A stretch of 64,000 nt of DNA from Halomonas alkaliantarctica (GCF_029854215.1 NZ_CP122961.1:3038001-3102000); one strand, 5' to 3'; shown: positions 43,801-52,574, numbered from the stretch's first letter. The notes: generated by a model from the letters alone, not told the origin. Translations and numbers: made by a program.

Positions 43801-43965
43801 CTGGCCATAAAGCGCAAAACACAGGGCATCAAGAATCGAGCTTTTACCGGCGCCAGTGGGACCATTAATCAGAAACAGCGGGCTTCTGCCCAGCACAGTG
43901 AAATCGATGGTCTCACTGCCCGCAAAAGGCCCAAACGCCTGAATGGTGAGGGTTAACGGCGTCAT
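40900..43965 (-). CDS. sbcC: Exonuclease SbcCD, ATPase/coiled-coil subunit SbcC
   Basis: SMC-like ATPase of 1021 residues (Rad50 counterpart). Walker A GPTGAGKS is at 35-42, long Gln/Ala/Glu-rich coiled coils follow on either side of the zinc hook CPVC (Cys510 and Cys513), and the C-terminal head has LSGGESFMAALSLALGL and Walker B LFIDEGFGSLD. With SbcD it opens hairpins and clears DNA ends at the replication fork. Its ATG overlaps the sbcD stop (ATGA). Complete and of normal length. Confidence 0.96.
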   Translation of the reverse strand: MTPLTLTIQAFGPFAGSETIDFTVLGRSPLFLINGPTGAGKSSILDALCFALYGQTTGNEREPAQMRCDQADAALLTEVTLDFRLRGEDYRVRRVPQQERPKARGEGTTTHNAEAQLWRLNADGAVETCLVARKVNDATAELQTLIGLDANQFRQVMVLPQGKFRELLIADSKDREKIFSQLFQTQIFQRIEERLRTQANQIERAVNDHRQHISGILAGGELESEASLGQELEALAPQVDQARQRFETAQQQRRSAEKQRDEALTLQRQFEARDTLAADKARHLEQHAHIENTQERLAQSTHAQALRPYKTALDQAQQALTTAQADQRQAETALATQRTNAEQAQQSLEVARQRQAELPTLRERHRQLGEFIRKGQQLSELQGRYQTVQAAWQQADVALKRDEAQLDSIRQQGEAIGVNLERLQTEYQQLASAPVELSRHHNLLTQRQELDELNRQGQELTKHQQQAADALNRQQNEAERAERHATEQEMRWHQGQAALLALTLEQDLPCPVCGSLEHPAPAANSADVVSQAQVEEARSTQEQARQACQSAERHHHQLEQQINYNAEQGQRLNQQLGEWAGQPLSELQNACEGLRRQVQRRESVEREISQQTAARDALRREWGALDKQLKAQRPEVEKAKEDALRLESQRDQMSQSLPEEARDPEAVRRTLGEFEHQIAQLEKAWESAQQALSTSQTQLARAEEQLRGANERIERSEQSLQQVQSEWQAALQASPFGDEAAFQAAQLDDIQRQDLTRQVEAYQRRLAELEGALENYQTQLADKTPPDLASLARITEVAQAEENIQLEAWRGLDGRLTTLHGIRQKLATTHTAQAELEAQYQLWGTLSEVANGRTGHRISLQRFVLGVLLDDVLIQASERLVRMSRGRYQLVRREDPSKGNKASGLELDVADTYTGKNRSVATLSGGESFMAALSLALGLSDVVQAYAGGIQLDTLFIDEGFGSLDQDALDQAIAMLSELQMGGRMIGVISHVSELKEQMPVRIDVLASRHGSSVKVKGALF

Positions 43966-45107
43966 CCTTGAACCTCATCGCGTTGCAACTGATTAATTAA
44001 TTCCGCCATGGCGCTAGCCTGCTCATCGCTCATAGCCTCCCCGCTGGTTTGATTGAAGAAGTCGCTGAACATATCCAGGGCATCAAAACGCAGCCGCTCG
44101 CGATCAAGCTGCTGATTGCCCCGAGCATCGAGCATGCCGGGCTTCTCCAGGTGCAGCACGTTGGGATACACCTCACGCAGTTTGCCCATGGGGTCGAGAA
44201 TGGCGTGGCGGTCGGTAAGCCGCACCAGCAGGTAGTCGTCGGCATTTGCGTCCGTTCGCCCCTGGGCAATCAACGCATCGATCTCGCCCTCGAGTACGCG
44301 AACTTCACGACTAGGTATGAGGGGTATCTGCTCGATCTGGGTGACGCCGCTCGCATCAAGATCCACCAACGTCACGCCTTTACGCTGGCTGGCTTCGGAA
44401 AAGCTATATTTGAGCAGCGAGCCACTGTAGCGAATATGTTCGCCGCCGCGGTACTGGGGGCCGTGAAGGTGGCCGAGCGCGACGTAATCAAAGCTTTCCA
44501 TAGGTTCCCAAGCGACACTTTCGGCGCCGCCCAGGGTCAGCGGGCGTTCAGAGTCAGAGGCGCTGCCGCCATCCACAAAGCAATGGCTCATCAGTACGCA
44601 GGGGCGTGTGGGATGACGCTGCTCCTCGATGCGTTCAACCAGGTAGCGGTGGGCGCCGTCAAAATCACGCACGTCAACGTTAAACTGGCTGCGCACATGC
44701 TCGGGGTCGGCGTAGGGAATGCCAAACACATCCATCTCAACGCCCTTAATGGACAGCGTTACAGGCGTGGCAAAGTCGGCTAGGTCGGAAAGGATATGCA
44801 GCCCGGCCTGACGTAGGTGGCGCGCGCCGAAGCGAAGCCGCTCGGCGCCATCGTGATTGCCCGAGATCATAATCACCGGCAGCTTGCGCTCCTCACAGAG
44901 GGCGTGGAGCACTTCATCCAGCAGGGTTACAGCCGCTGCAGGCGGCACCGAGCGGTCGTAGATATCGCCCGCAATCAACACCGCATCGACGTTTTCCCGG
45001 TCAATGATCTCGATAAGTTGGTCGAGCACATGGCGCTGGTCATCCAGCAACGACAGGTTGTGGAACAGCCGCCCCAGATGCCAATCGGCGGTGTGAAGTA
45101 GACGCAT
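43962..45107 (-). CDS. sbcD: Exonuclease SbcCD, nuclease subunit SbcD
   Basis: Metallophosphatase-type nuclease of 381 residues (Mre11 counterpart). The metal ligands are visible in HTADWHLG (Asp8, His10), GDIYDR (47-52), GNHD (83-86) and the later SHCFVDGG and GHLHGPQ motifs. The family start MRLLHTADWH fixes the ATG at 45107, although no clear ribosome site precedes it; an in-frame ATG 39 bases upstream would add unconserved residues. It forms an operon with sbcC by a four-base overlap. Confidence 0.95.
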   Translation of the reverse strand: MRLLHTADWHLGRLFHNLSLLDDQRHVLDQLIEIIDRENVDAVLIAGDIYDRSVPPAAAVTLLDEVLHALCEERKLPVIMISGNHDGAERLRFGARHLRQAGLHILSDLADFATPVTLSIKGVEMDVFGIPYADPEHVRSQFNVDVRDFDGAHRYLVERIEEQRHPTRPCVLMSHCFVDGGSASDSERPLTLGGAESVAWEPMESFDYVALGHLHGPQYRGGEHIRYSGSLLKYSFSEASQRKGVTLVDLDASGVTQIEQIPLIPSREVRVLEGEIDALIAQGRTDANADDYLLVRLTDRHAILDPMGKLREVYPNVLHLEKPGMLDARGNQQLDRERLRFDALDMFSDFFNQTSGEAMSDEQASAMAELINQLQRDEVQG

Positions 45108-45185
45108 AACAGGCTCAGGAAAAAGTGTGTAGCGGGATGATAACAACCCGACACGCTATCTACTCACAAAACTCCATTTCACCAT

Positions 45186-45212
45186 AAAAAAGCCCCGCAC
45201 ACGGGCGGGGCT
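45186..45212 (-). terminator. Terminator after the DASS symporter gene
   Basis: AGCCCCGC (45191-45198) pairs with GCGGGGCT (45205-45212); on the minus strand a run of five T follows. It separates the symporter gene from sbcD. Confidence 0.85.
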
Positions 45213-45233
45213 AGTCGACACTATAAAATCTTA

Positions 45234-46865
45234 CTAACGACGAAAGGCATCAGGGTAGCTGGTGAGATCAACCCCCCACATGACCGGCAACAGGAAGTAT
45301 ACCGCGGCCACAATCAGCAGCATGGCGATGATATTGATCCAGAAGCCGGTACGCACCATCTCGATAATTTTCAGTTTGCCAGTGGCGAAGATGATGGCAT
45401 TGGGCGGGGTACCTACTGGCAGCATAAAGGCACAGTTGGCCGCCATTGCGGCGGGCACCATCAGTACAAAGGGATGAACATCTAGCGCCAGCGCCAGCGA
45501 CGCCAGCACCGGTAGTATCATGGTGGCCGTGGCGGTATTCGAGGTGATTTCGGTCAAGAACAGCACCATGCCGGTCGCCAGCAGGATCACCAGCAGGAAG
45601 TTGACGCCTTCCAGTACGCTCATTTGCCCGCCAATCCACTCTGCCAGACCGGAAGAGCCGAAGCCTGCGGCAATCGCCAACCCACCCCCGAACAGCAGCA
45701 GAATGCCCCAGGGTACGTCTTTCGCCACGTCCCAGCCCAGTAAGCAGCCGCCTTTGTTTTTGGAGGGAATCAAAAACAGCAGCAGCGCAGCAACTATGGC
45801 GATCATGGTGTCATTGATACCGGGGATATTGATGATCTGCCCCTGCCACAAGAACGAACGGGTAATCCACATAAAGGCAGCGAACAGAAACACTGCCAGC
45901 ACCGCTTTCTCCTCGAAGCTGGTGTTACCCAGCGCTGCTTTTTCTTTGTTAATCAGCTCCCGTCCGCCCGGCAGGTGGCTAAACTCGATGCGGAAAAACA
46001 CCCTCGTTAGTAGTAGCCAGGTGCTAAACAGCAGCACCAGTACGACGGGAAAAGCAAACATGAGCCAACCGGCAAAGGAGATCTCGATGCCAAACAGCTC
46101 ATTCACAATGGCAGCGAGGATGATATTCGGTGGGGTGCCGATTAGCGTGCCCAACCCCCCAATGGTACCGCCATAACCGATACCAAAAATCAGTGCTTTG
46201 CTGAACTTATCGATTTCGGCACTGTGGTCGCCATCACTTTTCGCCAGCTCTTGGCTCACCTGGTAGACGATAGCGGTACCAATCGGCAGCATCATCATGA
46301 CCGACGCGGTGTTGGAAACCCACATGGACAAAAAGCCCGTCGCGGCCATAAAGCCAAAGACGATGCTATTAATACTGGTGCCCAGCACGGCAATAATCGA
46401 CAGTGCGATACGCTTGTGGAGATCCCACCGCTCCATTGCCAGCGCGATCAAAAAGCCGCCCAGGAACAGGAAAATAATTGGATTGCCGTAAGCGGCGGTC
46501 ACCGTATTGCCATCCAGCGCGCCGGTAACCGGCAATAGCACAATGGGCAGCAACGAGGTCGCGGGAATAGGAATGGCTTCAGTGATCCACCATACGGCCA
46601 CCCATAGAGTGGTGGCGAGCACCATGCGCCCTTCAAAGCTCAAGTCTTCAGGGTGAAAAAACATCACCACAAAAGCGAACAGCAAAGGGCCAAGCAACAG
46701 GCCGATCTTCTGCGGGGTGGTGTAAGCGGGTGGTTTAGGTTGAGGGGAAGGATCACGCTTGGTATTCGAAGTCGCGGCGTTGGCGGCCCCTCCCGTTGGG
46801 AGCGCGCACATCAATAAGTTTTTAGCTTGGTAGTGGGAATGCCATAGCTGATCCCACACCGTCAT
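45234..46865 (-). CDS. DASS-family (SLC13) sodium-coupled anion symporter
   Basis: Inner-membrane symporter of about 543 residues with around 12 helices. Landmarks of the family: SNTASVMMMLPIG, TPPNIILAAIVNELFG (cytoplasmic hairpin), TSNTATATMILPVLASLA and VGTPPNAIIFATG (the second Na+/carboxylate motif). Expected substrates are di- or tricarboxylates or similar anions. The start is uncertain: no clear ribosome site precedes the ATG at 46865, the ATG at 46883 or the GTG at 46952. The N-terminal about 60 residues before the first helix are polar and Pro/Ala-rich. It is unrelated in detail to the SLC13 permease at 21071-22840, which carries RCK-C domains. Confidence 0.88.
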   Translation of the reverse strand: MTVWDQLWHSHYQAKNLLMCALPTGGAANAATSNTKRDPSPQPKPPAYTTPQKIGLLLGPLLFAFVVMFFHPEDLSFEGRMVLATTLWVAVWWITEAIPIPATSLLPIVLLPVTGALDGNTVTAAYGNPIIFLFLGGFLIALAMERWDLHKRIALSIIAVLGTSINSIVFGFMAATGFLSMWVSNTASVMMMLPIGTAIVYQVSQELAKSDGDHSAEIDKFSKALIFGIGYGGTIGGLGTLIGTPPNIILAAIVNELFGIEISFAGWLMFAFPVVLVLLFSTWLLLTRVFFRIEFSHLPGGRELINKEKAALGNTSFEEKAVLAVFLFAAFMWITRSFLWQGQIINIPGINDTMIAIVAALLLFLIPSKNKGGCLLGWDVAKDVPWGILLLFGGGLAIAAGFGSSGLAEWIGGQMSVLEGVNFLLVILLATGMVLFLTEITSNTATATMILPVLASLALALDVHPFVLMVPAAMAANCAFMLPVGTPPNAIIFATGKLKIIEMVRTGFWINIIAMLLIVAAVYFLLPVMWGVDLTSYPDAFRR

Positions 46866-47261
46866 CAGGGCAGTTTTTTGCATACAATTTGCGCCACTTA
46901 CGGTCAGAGTGAAAAGAACAAATCGAGGATCAACATTCCGATATATACGCACGCAGGGCGATACGGAACCTCATTTGGCGCCCTTTATTAACTGCAATAG
47001 GCCATTAGTCCAGTAATTTGCTGCTAGCTACAACCAAAGTCTAACAACTTTAGTTGTAACTGATGGCAAACAGCACCCGTTCGAGGTATTTATCAAGCCA
47101 AATACAACCGCGGTGCAATAAACCTTTGCCGCCGCCTTTTCGCATTTGCTTCTCACTCACGGCTATATTAAGCTCGGTTCGTACAACACACGTACAACTC
47201 AAATTCAGGCGGTTATCTCAGCTTAACCGCCGTCTCATTAGCAATCACACGGAGCCGTGAT
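46866..47261. other. Intergenic region without a recognised gene
   Basis: About 300-400 bases, depending on the symporter start, separate the divergent symporter and 106-residue genes. I see a weak dyad (TACAAC-C-AAAG, 47029-47039, with CTTT-A-GTTGTA, 47048-47058) and no RNA gene. Both promoters should lie here. Confidence 0.5.
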
Positions 47262-47582
47262 ATGCATAACGAAACGTCAAGCGACCTTTCCCAGGCGGGT
47301 CTTAACATCGCCATTCAAGACATCAAGGATGAACTGTTCGACACTCCCGAGTGCGACTACGCCATTGCCCAACTACTTACCCACTGGGGCCAGGCTGAAA
47401 AAGCCGAGCAAGTGCTGGATGAGATGCTGATGAAGTGGGGTACGTCACCCGAGGTGCTTGCTTTAACACAGCGAGGGTATACTGAGATGATTGGCAGCAG
47501 TGAGCTATTTGCGGATAACGACGAAATCATCAGAAAACCGCAAAAATCCACTCCTGCGGCTCTTGAGGTCGTGGCTGCTTGA
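47262..47582 (+). CDS. Hypothetical protein, 106 residues, one TPR-like helix pair
   Basis: The ATG at 47262 has GGAG seven bases upstream. The product is soluble and acidic. Residues 30-65 (CDYAIAQLLTHWGQAEKAEQVLDEMLMKWG) look like one tetratricopeptide-type helix pair. The C-terminus is Ala-rich and probably flexible. I do not recognise the family. It is a single gene followed by a strong terminator. Confidence 0.75.
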   Translation: MHNETSSDLSQAGLNIAIQDIKDELFDTPECDYAIAQLLTHWGQAEKAEQVLDEMLMKWGTSPEVLALTQRGYTEMIGSSELFADNDEIIRKPQKSTPAALEVVAA

Positions 47583-47622
47583 ACTAGAGGCTAGATCGCC
47601 AAGGCAACAAGCATCATTGACT

Positions 47623-47659
47623 AATGCCCCTGCCCTCTGATGGGGCAGGGGCATTTTTA
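47623..47659. terminator. Strong bidirectional terminator
   Basis: AATGCCCCTGCCC (47623-47635) pairs perfectly with GGGCAGGGGCATT (47643-47655) and is followed by more T. It sits between the convergent 106- and 109-residue genes. Confidence 0.92.
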
Positions 47660-47676
47660 TTGCGTGAATGCAGACG

Positions 47677-48006
47677 TTAATCCAAGTGATCCAGCGTGAC
47701 GATAATGTCTTCTGTTGAGACATCCACGTTCCAGAAGGTATAGCTGTCCTCATCCTCATCAACTAAGCGAATATCGAAATAGGGGTTGGTATAGCCCGTT
47801 AGCGTAACTCGCTGGGTATCGCCGTTCATTAATACATCTTTACCCAGCACATCTTCTTCCCAGCTTTTCGAGTTCCCTGGGCTCACGTACATATAGTAGA
47901 TGGTGTAACCCGTTCGGTTGGTGATATCCACATAGTAGTCAGCGGCCATCGCCAGCGATGAAGCACATAGCGCAACAAGCGCAAATAACAACGTTCTAAT
48001 TTTCAT
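47677..48006 (-). CDS. Small exported protein, 109 residues, family of unknown function
   Basis: A clear Sec signal peptide (residues 1-22, cleavage after LAMAA) precedes a beta-rich, acidic mature part with [23 protein letters not shown] and a long [16 protein letters not shown] segment. I have seen this pattern in proteobacterial small secreted proteins of unknown role, sometimes carried under the misleading name argininosuccinate lyase. There is no catalytic motif. It probably acts in the periplasm. GGAA before the ATG is a weak ribosome site. Confidence 0.82.
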   Translation of the reverse strand: MKIRTLLFALVALCASSLAMAADYYVDITNRTGYTIYYMYVSPGNSKSWEEDVLGKDVLMNGDTQRVTLTGYTNPYFDIRLVDEDEDSYTFWNVDVSTEDIIVTLDHLD

Positions 48007-48189
48007 TGGAAAGTTCCCTGGTCTTTTTTTAAAGTAAACAGCAAGTTGCGTGCTAAGTACATAGGCTGCACGTTTTTTTCTCCAGCCACCCGCGTCATGC
48101 TTGTAGCTGGTAGAATATCGCCCCTTTCAGGCGCGTTAGCGGCTAAACGCCGCAACGTCACCTACCTTTTACTACCTGAGAGTTGCGCA

Positions 48190-49413
48190 ATGATCGCCAC
48201 CGCCCGCACCGTTTTCCGGCCACTTATACGGCTGGGTCTTATCCCGCAAATTTTAATCGGTATCGTTGCTGGGGTAGTACTCGCCCTGTTTGCACCGGGT
48301 ATTGCGAGCAACGTGGCCCTGCTTGGCCAGCTATTTATCGCCGCCTTGCAGGCGGTGGCACCCATTTTGGTGTTTGTACTGGTAGCCGCAGCGATCTCTG
48401 CTCATCAAAAAGGCCAACCCACCCATATTCGCCCCGTGCTGGTGCTGTATGTGGCGGGCACGCTGATCGCCGCGCTCATTGCGGTAGCAGCCAGCTTTCT
48501 ATTTCCCACCGAACTCGTATTGAATGCAGGCCAAGTTGATGGCAGCCCCCCCGGGGATATTTTTAGCGTTCTACGCGACCTGCTGTTGAATGCGGTGGCC
48601 AACCCGGTTAGTGCACTGATGGAGGCTAACTTTATCGCTATTCTGGCCTGGGCCATCGGCCTGGGTTTGACCCTGCGTCAAGCCAGCGATACCACCCGCC
48701 AAGCGTTGAGCGATTTATCTGCCGCGATCACTCGCATTGTGACACTGGTGATTCGTTTAGCGCCGCTGGGGATCTTTGGTTTGGTGGCAGGCACGCTGGC
48801 AGAGTCTGGCGTTGCGGCGCTGCTCAACTACGCCCAACTGCTAGGTGTGATTGTGGGCTGCATGCTGTTTGTTGCGCTAGTGAGTAATCCGCTGCTGGTG
48901 TACTTCACCACCCGGCAAAACCCTTATCCCTTGGTGTTTACGTGCCTGCGGGGTAGTGCGATTACCGCCTTTTTCACCCGCAGTTCGGCCGCGAATATCC
49001 CGGTGAACCTGGAGCTATGCCGCCGCCTGAAGCTGGACCCTGACACCTACTCCATTTCCATTCCGCTGGGCGCGACGATCAATATGTGCGGTGCGGCCAT
49101 CACTATTACGGTGATCACTCTAGCAACCACTCATACGCTGGGCATTAGCGTCGACTTTCCCACGGCTCTACTACTGTGCGTGGTGTCAGCGTTGGCGGCC
49201 TGTGGCGTTTCAGGCGTGGCAGGCGGTTCACTGATGCTGATTCCCATGGCCGCCAACCTGTTCGGTATTCCCACGGAAGTGGCCATGCAGGCGGTGGCGA
49301 TTGGCTTTGTGATCAGCGTGGTACAGGACTCCACCGAAACCGCGCTCAACTCCTCTACCGATGTGCTGTTCACTGCTGCCGCTTGCCAATCGCAAGAGGC
49401 CAATCGCTCTTAA
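48190..49413 (+). CDS. sstT: Serine/threonine:sodium symporter SstT
   Basis: DAACS-family Na+ symporter of 407 residues, the usual SstT length. Two-part layout: helices in the first half ([21 protein letters not shown]), then the reentrant loop motif [22 protein letters not shown] with the Ser-rich HP1 tip, and the HP2 and Na+-site region [18 protein letters not shown]. The C-terminal [15 protein letters not shown] and [15 protein letters not shown] are SstT-specific. I took the ATG at 48190 because the in-frame upstream codons are not part of the family. It takes up serine and threonine from outside. Confidence 0.94.
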   Translation: MIATARTVFRPLIRLGLIPQILIGIVAGVVLALFAPGIASNVALLGQLFIAALQAVAPILVFVLVAAAISAHQKGQPTHIRPVLVLYVAGTLIAALIAVAASFLFPTELVLNAGQVDGSPPGDIFSVLRDLLLNAVANPVSALMEANFIAILAWAIGLGLTLRQASDTTRQALSDLSAAITRIVTLVIRLAPLGIFGLVAGTLAESGVAALLNYAQLLGVIVGCMLFVALVSNPLLVYFTTRQNPYPLVFTCLRGSAITAFFTRSSAANIPVNLELCRRLKLDPDTYSISIPLGATINMCGAAITITVITLATTHTLGISVDFPTALLLCVVSALAACGVSGVAGGSLMLIPMAANLFGIPTEVAMQAVAIGFVISVVQDSTETALNSSTDVLFTAAACQSQEANRS

Positions 49414-49422
49414 TATCTCCCA

Positions 49423-49452
49423 GGGGAGCGGCTGCTTATAACAGCCGCCCCC
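49423..49452. terminator. GC-rich hairpin between sstT and the MFS gene
   Basis: GCGGCTG (49428-49434) pairs with CAGCCGC (49442-49448), extended by GGGG (49423-49426) with CCCC (49449-49452) around one bulged A. No T run; it may end both convergent transcripts. Confidence 0.5.
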
Positions 49453-49468
49453 TCAGCGCGCGCCTATA

Positions 49469-50773
49469 TTAACTATTTGATGGTTTGAAAAGGCTCGCCA
49501 AACGCTCGCGCTCATCATCTTCATAGAAGCTTGGGTCATCGAATAGGTCGCGCTGGGTATCATCGAAGATCATTTCTAATGCCCCTGCACTACTTTGTAC
49601 CATCGGTTCGAAGTGAGCCGTATGAGTAATCAAGGCCGTTACATGGCGGCGACGATAAATGGCGTAAATCCCCAGCAGGGTAAATACGCAGGCAATATAG
49701 ATCGGCAAGCCGTGACTACCCACAGCCGTCATCAGCGACCCCGCTGCAATCGGTGCGACGGCACAGCCCGCACCGTGCATTACCAACATATCCGCTGAGC
49801 CGGAGACAATTTCATCCGGGTGAAGCTGGTCGATCAATTGCGCCACCGCCAGCGGATAGAGTGAAAACGCCAAACCGCCCCAGATAAAATACAACCCCAG
49901 CAGCACTTCATGACTAGGCGCAAAGGGCATGCCCGCGGCGATCAGCGCTGCTAATAACACTACCCAGGTCATCACACTAGGGCGGTCGTGTTTATCGGAG
50001 AAGCGCCCAATGGGTATCTGCAGCAGCGCACCGCCAATAATCGCTACACTCATCACCAGCCCGACCCCGCCAATATCAAACCCCAGCTGCGTGGCGTAGA
50101 CCGGGGTCATTGACCAAAATGCGCCCATCGCCAGCCCCGATAACGCGGCGGAGGCCACCGCTAGCGGCGCAAAGCCCAGCAACGCCCGCAGGCTACTTTT
50201 GGGCCGCTCGGGGATTTTAGGCTGAACGCGACGGGTCAACGTGATAGGCAAAAGAGCCCAACTGATCAGAATGGCGATGACGACAAAGAGTAAAAAGCCT
50301 TGCGGTGATGAGAGCCGCAGTAGCTGCTGAGCCGTGGCCAGAGCACCCAAGTTGACCACCATGTAGACGGCAAAAATTCGCCCCCGCTCATGGCTGGCAG
50401 CTTGGCTGTTTAGCCAGCTCTCAATTACGGTAATCAGGGTGATAAACGAAAGCCCATAGATCACCCGTAACGGTAGCCATACCCAGGGGTTGATAAACAC
50501 CAGGTGTAAAAGCGCCACCGATGCACAAATAGAGGCACAGAAGCCAAAGGTACGAATGTGCCCCATGCGCCGAATTAAGCGCCCGCTCACCCAGGTGCCG
50601 CAGATAAAGCCGACAAAGTAGCCGGACATAATCATCCCCAGCATCGCGCTGGAGAATCCCTCCCCCGTGCCACGCAGGGTTAGCAGCGTATTCAGCAAGC
50701 CGTTGCCGAGCAGCAGTAACGCCACGCTGTATAGGATCGATTTAACCGGTTTGAGCATTGCCAATGAACGCAT
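49469..50773 (-). CDS. MFS transporter, YcaD-like
   Basis: Major facilitator carrier of 434 residues with about 12 helices in two halves. The first half has GNGLLNTLLTLR and SGYFVGFICGTWVSGRLIRRMGHI, the second IPIGRFSDKHDRPSV (motif A). This combination matches the YcaD group. A charged, disordered C-terminal tail (DDTQRDLFDDPSFYEDDERERL) is unusually acidic. Substrate is not known. GAGGAAG precedes the ATG. It is divergent from the XRE-cupin regulator gene by 129 bases and may share control with it. Confidence 0.88.
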   Translation of the reverse strand: MRSLAMLKPVKSILYSVALLLLGNGLLNTLLTLRGTGEGFSSAMLGMIMSGYFVGFICGTWVSGRLIRRMGHIRTFGFCASICASVALLHLVFINPWVWLPLRVIYGLSFITLITVIESWLNSQAASHERGRIFAVYMVVNLGALATAQQLLRLSSPQGFLLFVVIAILISWALLPITLTRRVQPKIPERPKSSLRALLGFAPLAVASAALSGLAMGAFWSMTPVYATQLGFDIGGVGLVMSVAIIGGALLQIPIGRFSDKHDRPSVMTWVVLLAALIAAGMPFAPSHEVLLGLYFIWGGLAFSLYPLAVAQLIDQLHPDEIVSGSADMLVMHGAGCAVAPIAAGSLMTAVGSHGLPIYIACVFTLLGIYAIYRRRHVTALITHTAHFEPMVQSSAGALEMIFDDTQRDLFDDPSFYEDDERERLASLFKPSNS

Positions 50774-50844
50774 TGCGCTTCCTCGCAGCAGCCAACCTAA
50801 AGGTCATGCATAAAGAGTGCCACTGAAAGCGCTTGTGACAATCA

Positions 50845-50882
50845 TTGACAGGCTAACGTTCTTTATATAGAACGTTCTATAA
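50845..50882 (+). promoter_or_regulatory. Promoter with AACGTTCT operator repeats upstream of the XRE-cupin regulator
   Basis: A consensus -35 box TTGACA (50845-50850) is followed by AACGTTCT (50855-50862), a TTATAT spacer and AGAACGTT (50869-50876), a perfect dyad; a further CT then gives a direct repeat AACGTTCT at 50871-50878, 16 bases after the first. Autoregulation by the downstream regulator is likely. Confidence 0.7.
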
Positions 50883-50902
50883 AAGGAACACAAGATACCA
50901 GA

Positions 50903-51433
50903 ATGGATAAGCTTTCACTCAACACCCTGGGCCAACACCTTCAAGCCCTTCGACTAGAACGGGGCTGGTCACTGTCGCAGCTGGCCAGTGAGGCGGGAAT
51001 TGCCAAGTCCAACCTGTGTCGCCTGGAGCAAGGCAACGGCAATCCGACCCTGGATACCATTTGGCGGTTGGCGGTGCAGCTCAACGTGCCTTTCGGCACC
51101 CTGGTGGCGCCAATCGGCGTGCCGCTGGGCGAAGATGGCGTTCAAGTACGTTTGATTGATCAAGGCAAGGATTCCCCCCAGGTAGACGCCTACTGGGTGC
51201 GCTGCGCACCACATACAATGCGTCATGCTGAAGCCCATACACCCGGCACTCGTGAATCGCTTACGCTGATCAGCGGCTGGCTGGAAGCAGGGCCAGAGGG
51301 CGCCACCACGCAACTCACGCCCGGGGACACCTTGACCTTCCCCGCCGACCAGCCACACCTTTATCGCACCCATGCAGCGGAGGCCACTTTGATGATGACC
51401 ATCACCTACGGTGCAGAAGGCCAAACACCATGA
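50903..51433 (+). CDS. XRE-cupin transcriptional regulator
   Basis: Regulator of 176 residues. The N-terminal XRE helix-turn-helix spans about 12-66 (RGWSLSQLASEAGIAKSNLCRLEQG). The C-terminal cupin (about 100-172; HTPGTRESLTLISG, PGDTLTFPADQPHLYR) would bind a small ligand. It overlaps the azlC gene by four bases, so it is translated with the AzlCD exporter and very likely controls it. Ribosome-site purines (AAAGGAA) are rather far from the ATG. Confidence 0.92.
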   Translation: MDKLSLNTLGQHLQALRLERGWSLSQLASEAGIAKSNLCRLEQGNGNPTLDTIWRLAVQLNVPFGTLVAPIGVPLGEDGVQVRLIDQGKDSPQVDAYWVRCAPHTMRHAEAHTPGTRESLTLISGWLEAGPEGATTQLTPGDTLTFPADQPHLYRTHAAEATLMMTITYGAEGQTP

Positions 51434-52170
51434 GCCAAGCTGCCAGACACTCTCCAGTCCATAGCGCTCTTCAGGGCGTGCGAGAGGCCATTCCACTACT
51501 CGGTGGCTACATTCCGGTGTCGCTGTCATTTGGCTTAGTGGCTACTCAGGCAGGCTTTAGCACCCTGGAAGCCACGGCTATTTCAGCGCTGATTTACGCC
51601 GGAGCCTCGCAGTTTCTGTTTGTCGGTATGATCGCCACCGGTGCACCGCTGTGGCTGGTGGTGGCGATGACGCTGCTGATTAACGTTCGCCATGTGGTAT
51701 ATGGGCCTAACTTGGCGGCGTTACTGCCGCGCAGCCGCCACTGGCCCTGGCTAATGCATGGTCTTACCGATCAGGTATTCGCCCTTGCCTTAACCCGGCT
51801 GCCGCAACTGCCTGAGGTAAAGCGTTTTAGCTGGTTTGTTGGTGCATCGCTACTGGCCTGGGGCGCCTGGATCATTGGCACCGCGGTGGGCGCTACCGCG
51901 GGTGAGGCATTTACCGCCCGCTGGCCGCTGCTGGGTGAGATTATGCCCTTCGCCCTGCCCGCGCTGTTTTTGACCATGGTGGCGCCGCGCTTTACCGACA
52001 AGCGTTGGGCAGCCGCCATGGGCTGCACCATTCTAGCGGCGCTGTGTTTAACGCTGCTCGGCTGGAGCAACGTGGCGATTCCCCTAGCTGCCGCTTGCGG
52101 CGCGCTGTGCTTTTATTCCATGCAGTTCTATTCGGTGAAATTCGCAACCTGCAGGAGGCGTGAATCATGA
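51430..52170 (+). CDS. azlC: AzlC-family amino acid exporter subunit
   Basis: Large subunit of the AzlCD branched-chain amino acid exporter, 246 residues and about six to seven helices. Landmarks: GGYIPVSLSFGLVATQAG, IYAGASQFLFVGMI and LLINVRHVVYGPNLA. In Bacillus AzlCD exports branched-chain amino acids and leucine analogues; ligand here is unknown. Linked by ATGA overlaps to the XRE-cupin regulator gene before it and to azlD after it. Confidence 0.93.
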   Translation: MSQAARHSPVHSALQGVREAIPLLGGYIPVSLSFGLVATQAGFSTLEATAISALIYAGASQFLFVGMIATGAPLWLVVAMTLLINVRHVVYGPNLAALLPRSRHWPWLMHGLTDQVFALALTRLPQLPEVKRFSWFVGASLLAWGAWIIGTAVGATAGEAFTARWPLLGEIMPFALPALFLTMVAPRFTDKRWAAAMGCTILAALCLTLLGWSNVAIPLAAACGALCFYSMQFYSVKFATCRRRES

Positions 52171-52502
52171 GCAGTGCACTTTGGTTAGCGGTAGCGGTTT
52201 CTGCGTTTGGCACGTTGCTGATGCGGGTAGTGCCGTTTTTATGGATGCAGCGCCGCCTCAACAGTGAAAGCGGCCTTAATAACATGCCCCAGTGGCTGGG
52301 TATTCTCGGCCCGCTGATGATTGCCGCCGTGCTGGGGGTGTCCATTGTGCCGGTTAACCCAAGCGCTATTTCCTGGATTGCCACCGCCATCGGGCTTTCC
52401 ATCACGCTGCTGGTGTGGTCGCGGGTACGCTCACTTGGCTGGCCGGTCGCGGCCGGCGTCGCGGTATTTGGGATGGTGGAGGTAGCGGCCTTCATTTGGT
52501 AA
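52167..52502 (+). CDS. azlD: AzlD-family amino acid exporter subunit
   Basis: Small subunit of 111 residues with four hydrophobic helices and the family pattern TLLMRVVPFLW near the N-terminus and LGILGPLMIAAVLGVSIV in the middle. It is always found with AzlC, whose gene it overlaps by four bases. It ends the regulator-azlC-azlD operon; the siderophore binding-protein gene begins 72 bases later. Confidence 0.92.
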   Translation: MSSALWLAVAVSAFGTLLMRVVPFLWMQRRLNSESGLNNMPQWLGILGPLMIAAVLGVSIVPVNPSAISWIATAIGLSITLLVWSRVRSLGWPVAAGVAVFGMVEVAAFIW

Positions 52503-52574
52503 TGCTTTGCATTAGCTTTTACGTCATGCCATCATCCCGGCTCTTAAATCCGAGCCAATCGTAAAGTGACATTA

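Noticed and set aside
44049..44783. 244-codon plus-strand frame opposite sbcD
   Set aside because: Antisense shadow of a well-conserved nuclease gene.
45520..46176. 218-codon plus-strand frame opposite the DASS symporter gene
   Set aside because: Low-complexity translation, no start signal, symporter frame fully supported.
52503..52574. Riboswitch before the siderophore binding-protein gene
   Set aside because: Small nested stems exist (TTTACG/CGTAAA, GGCTC/GAGCC), but the gap is only 72 bases, too short for a cobalamin riboswitch, and no known consensus was seen.
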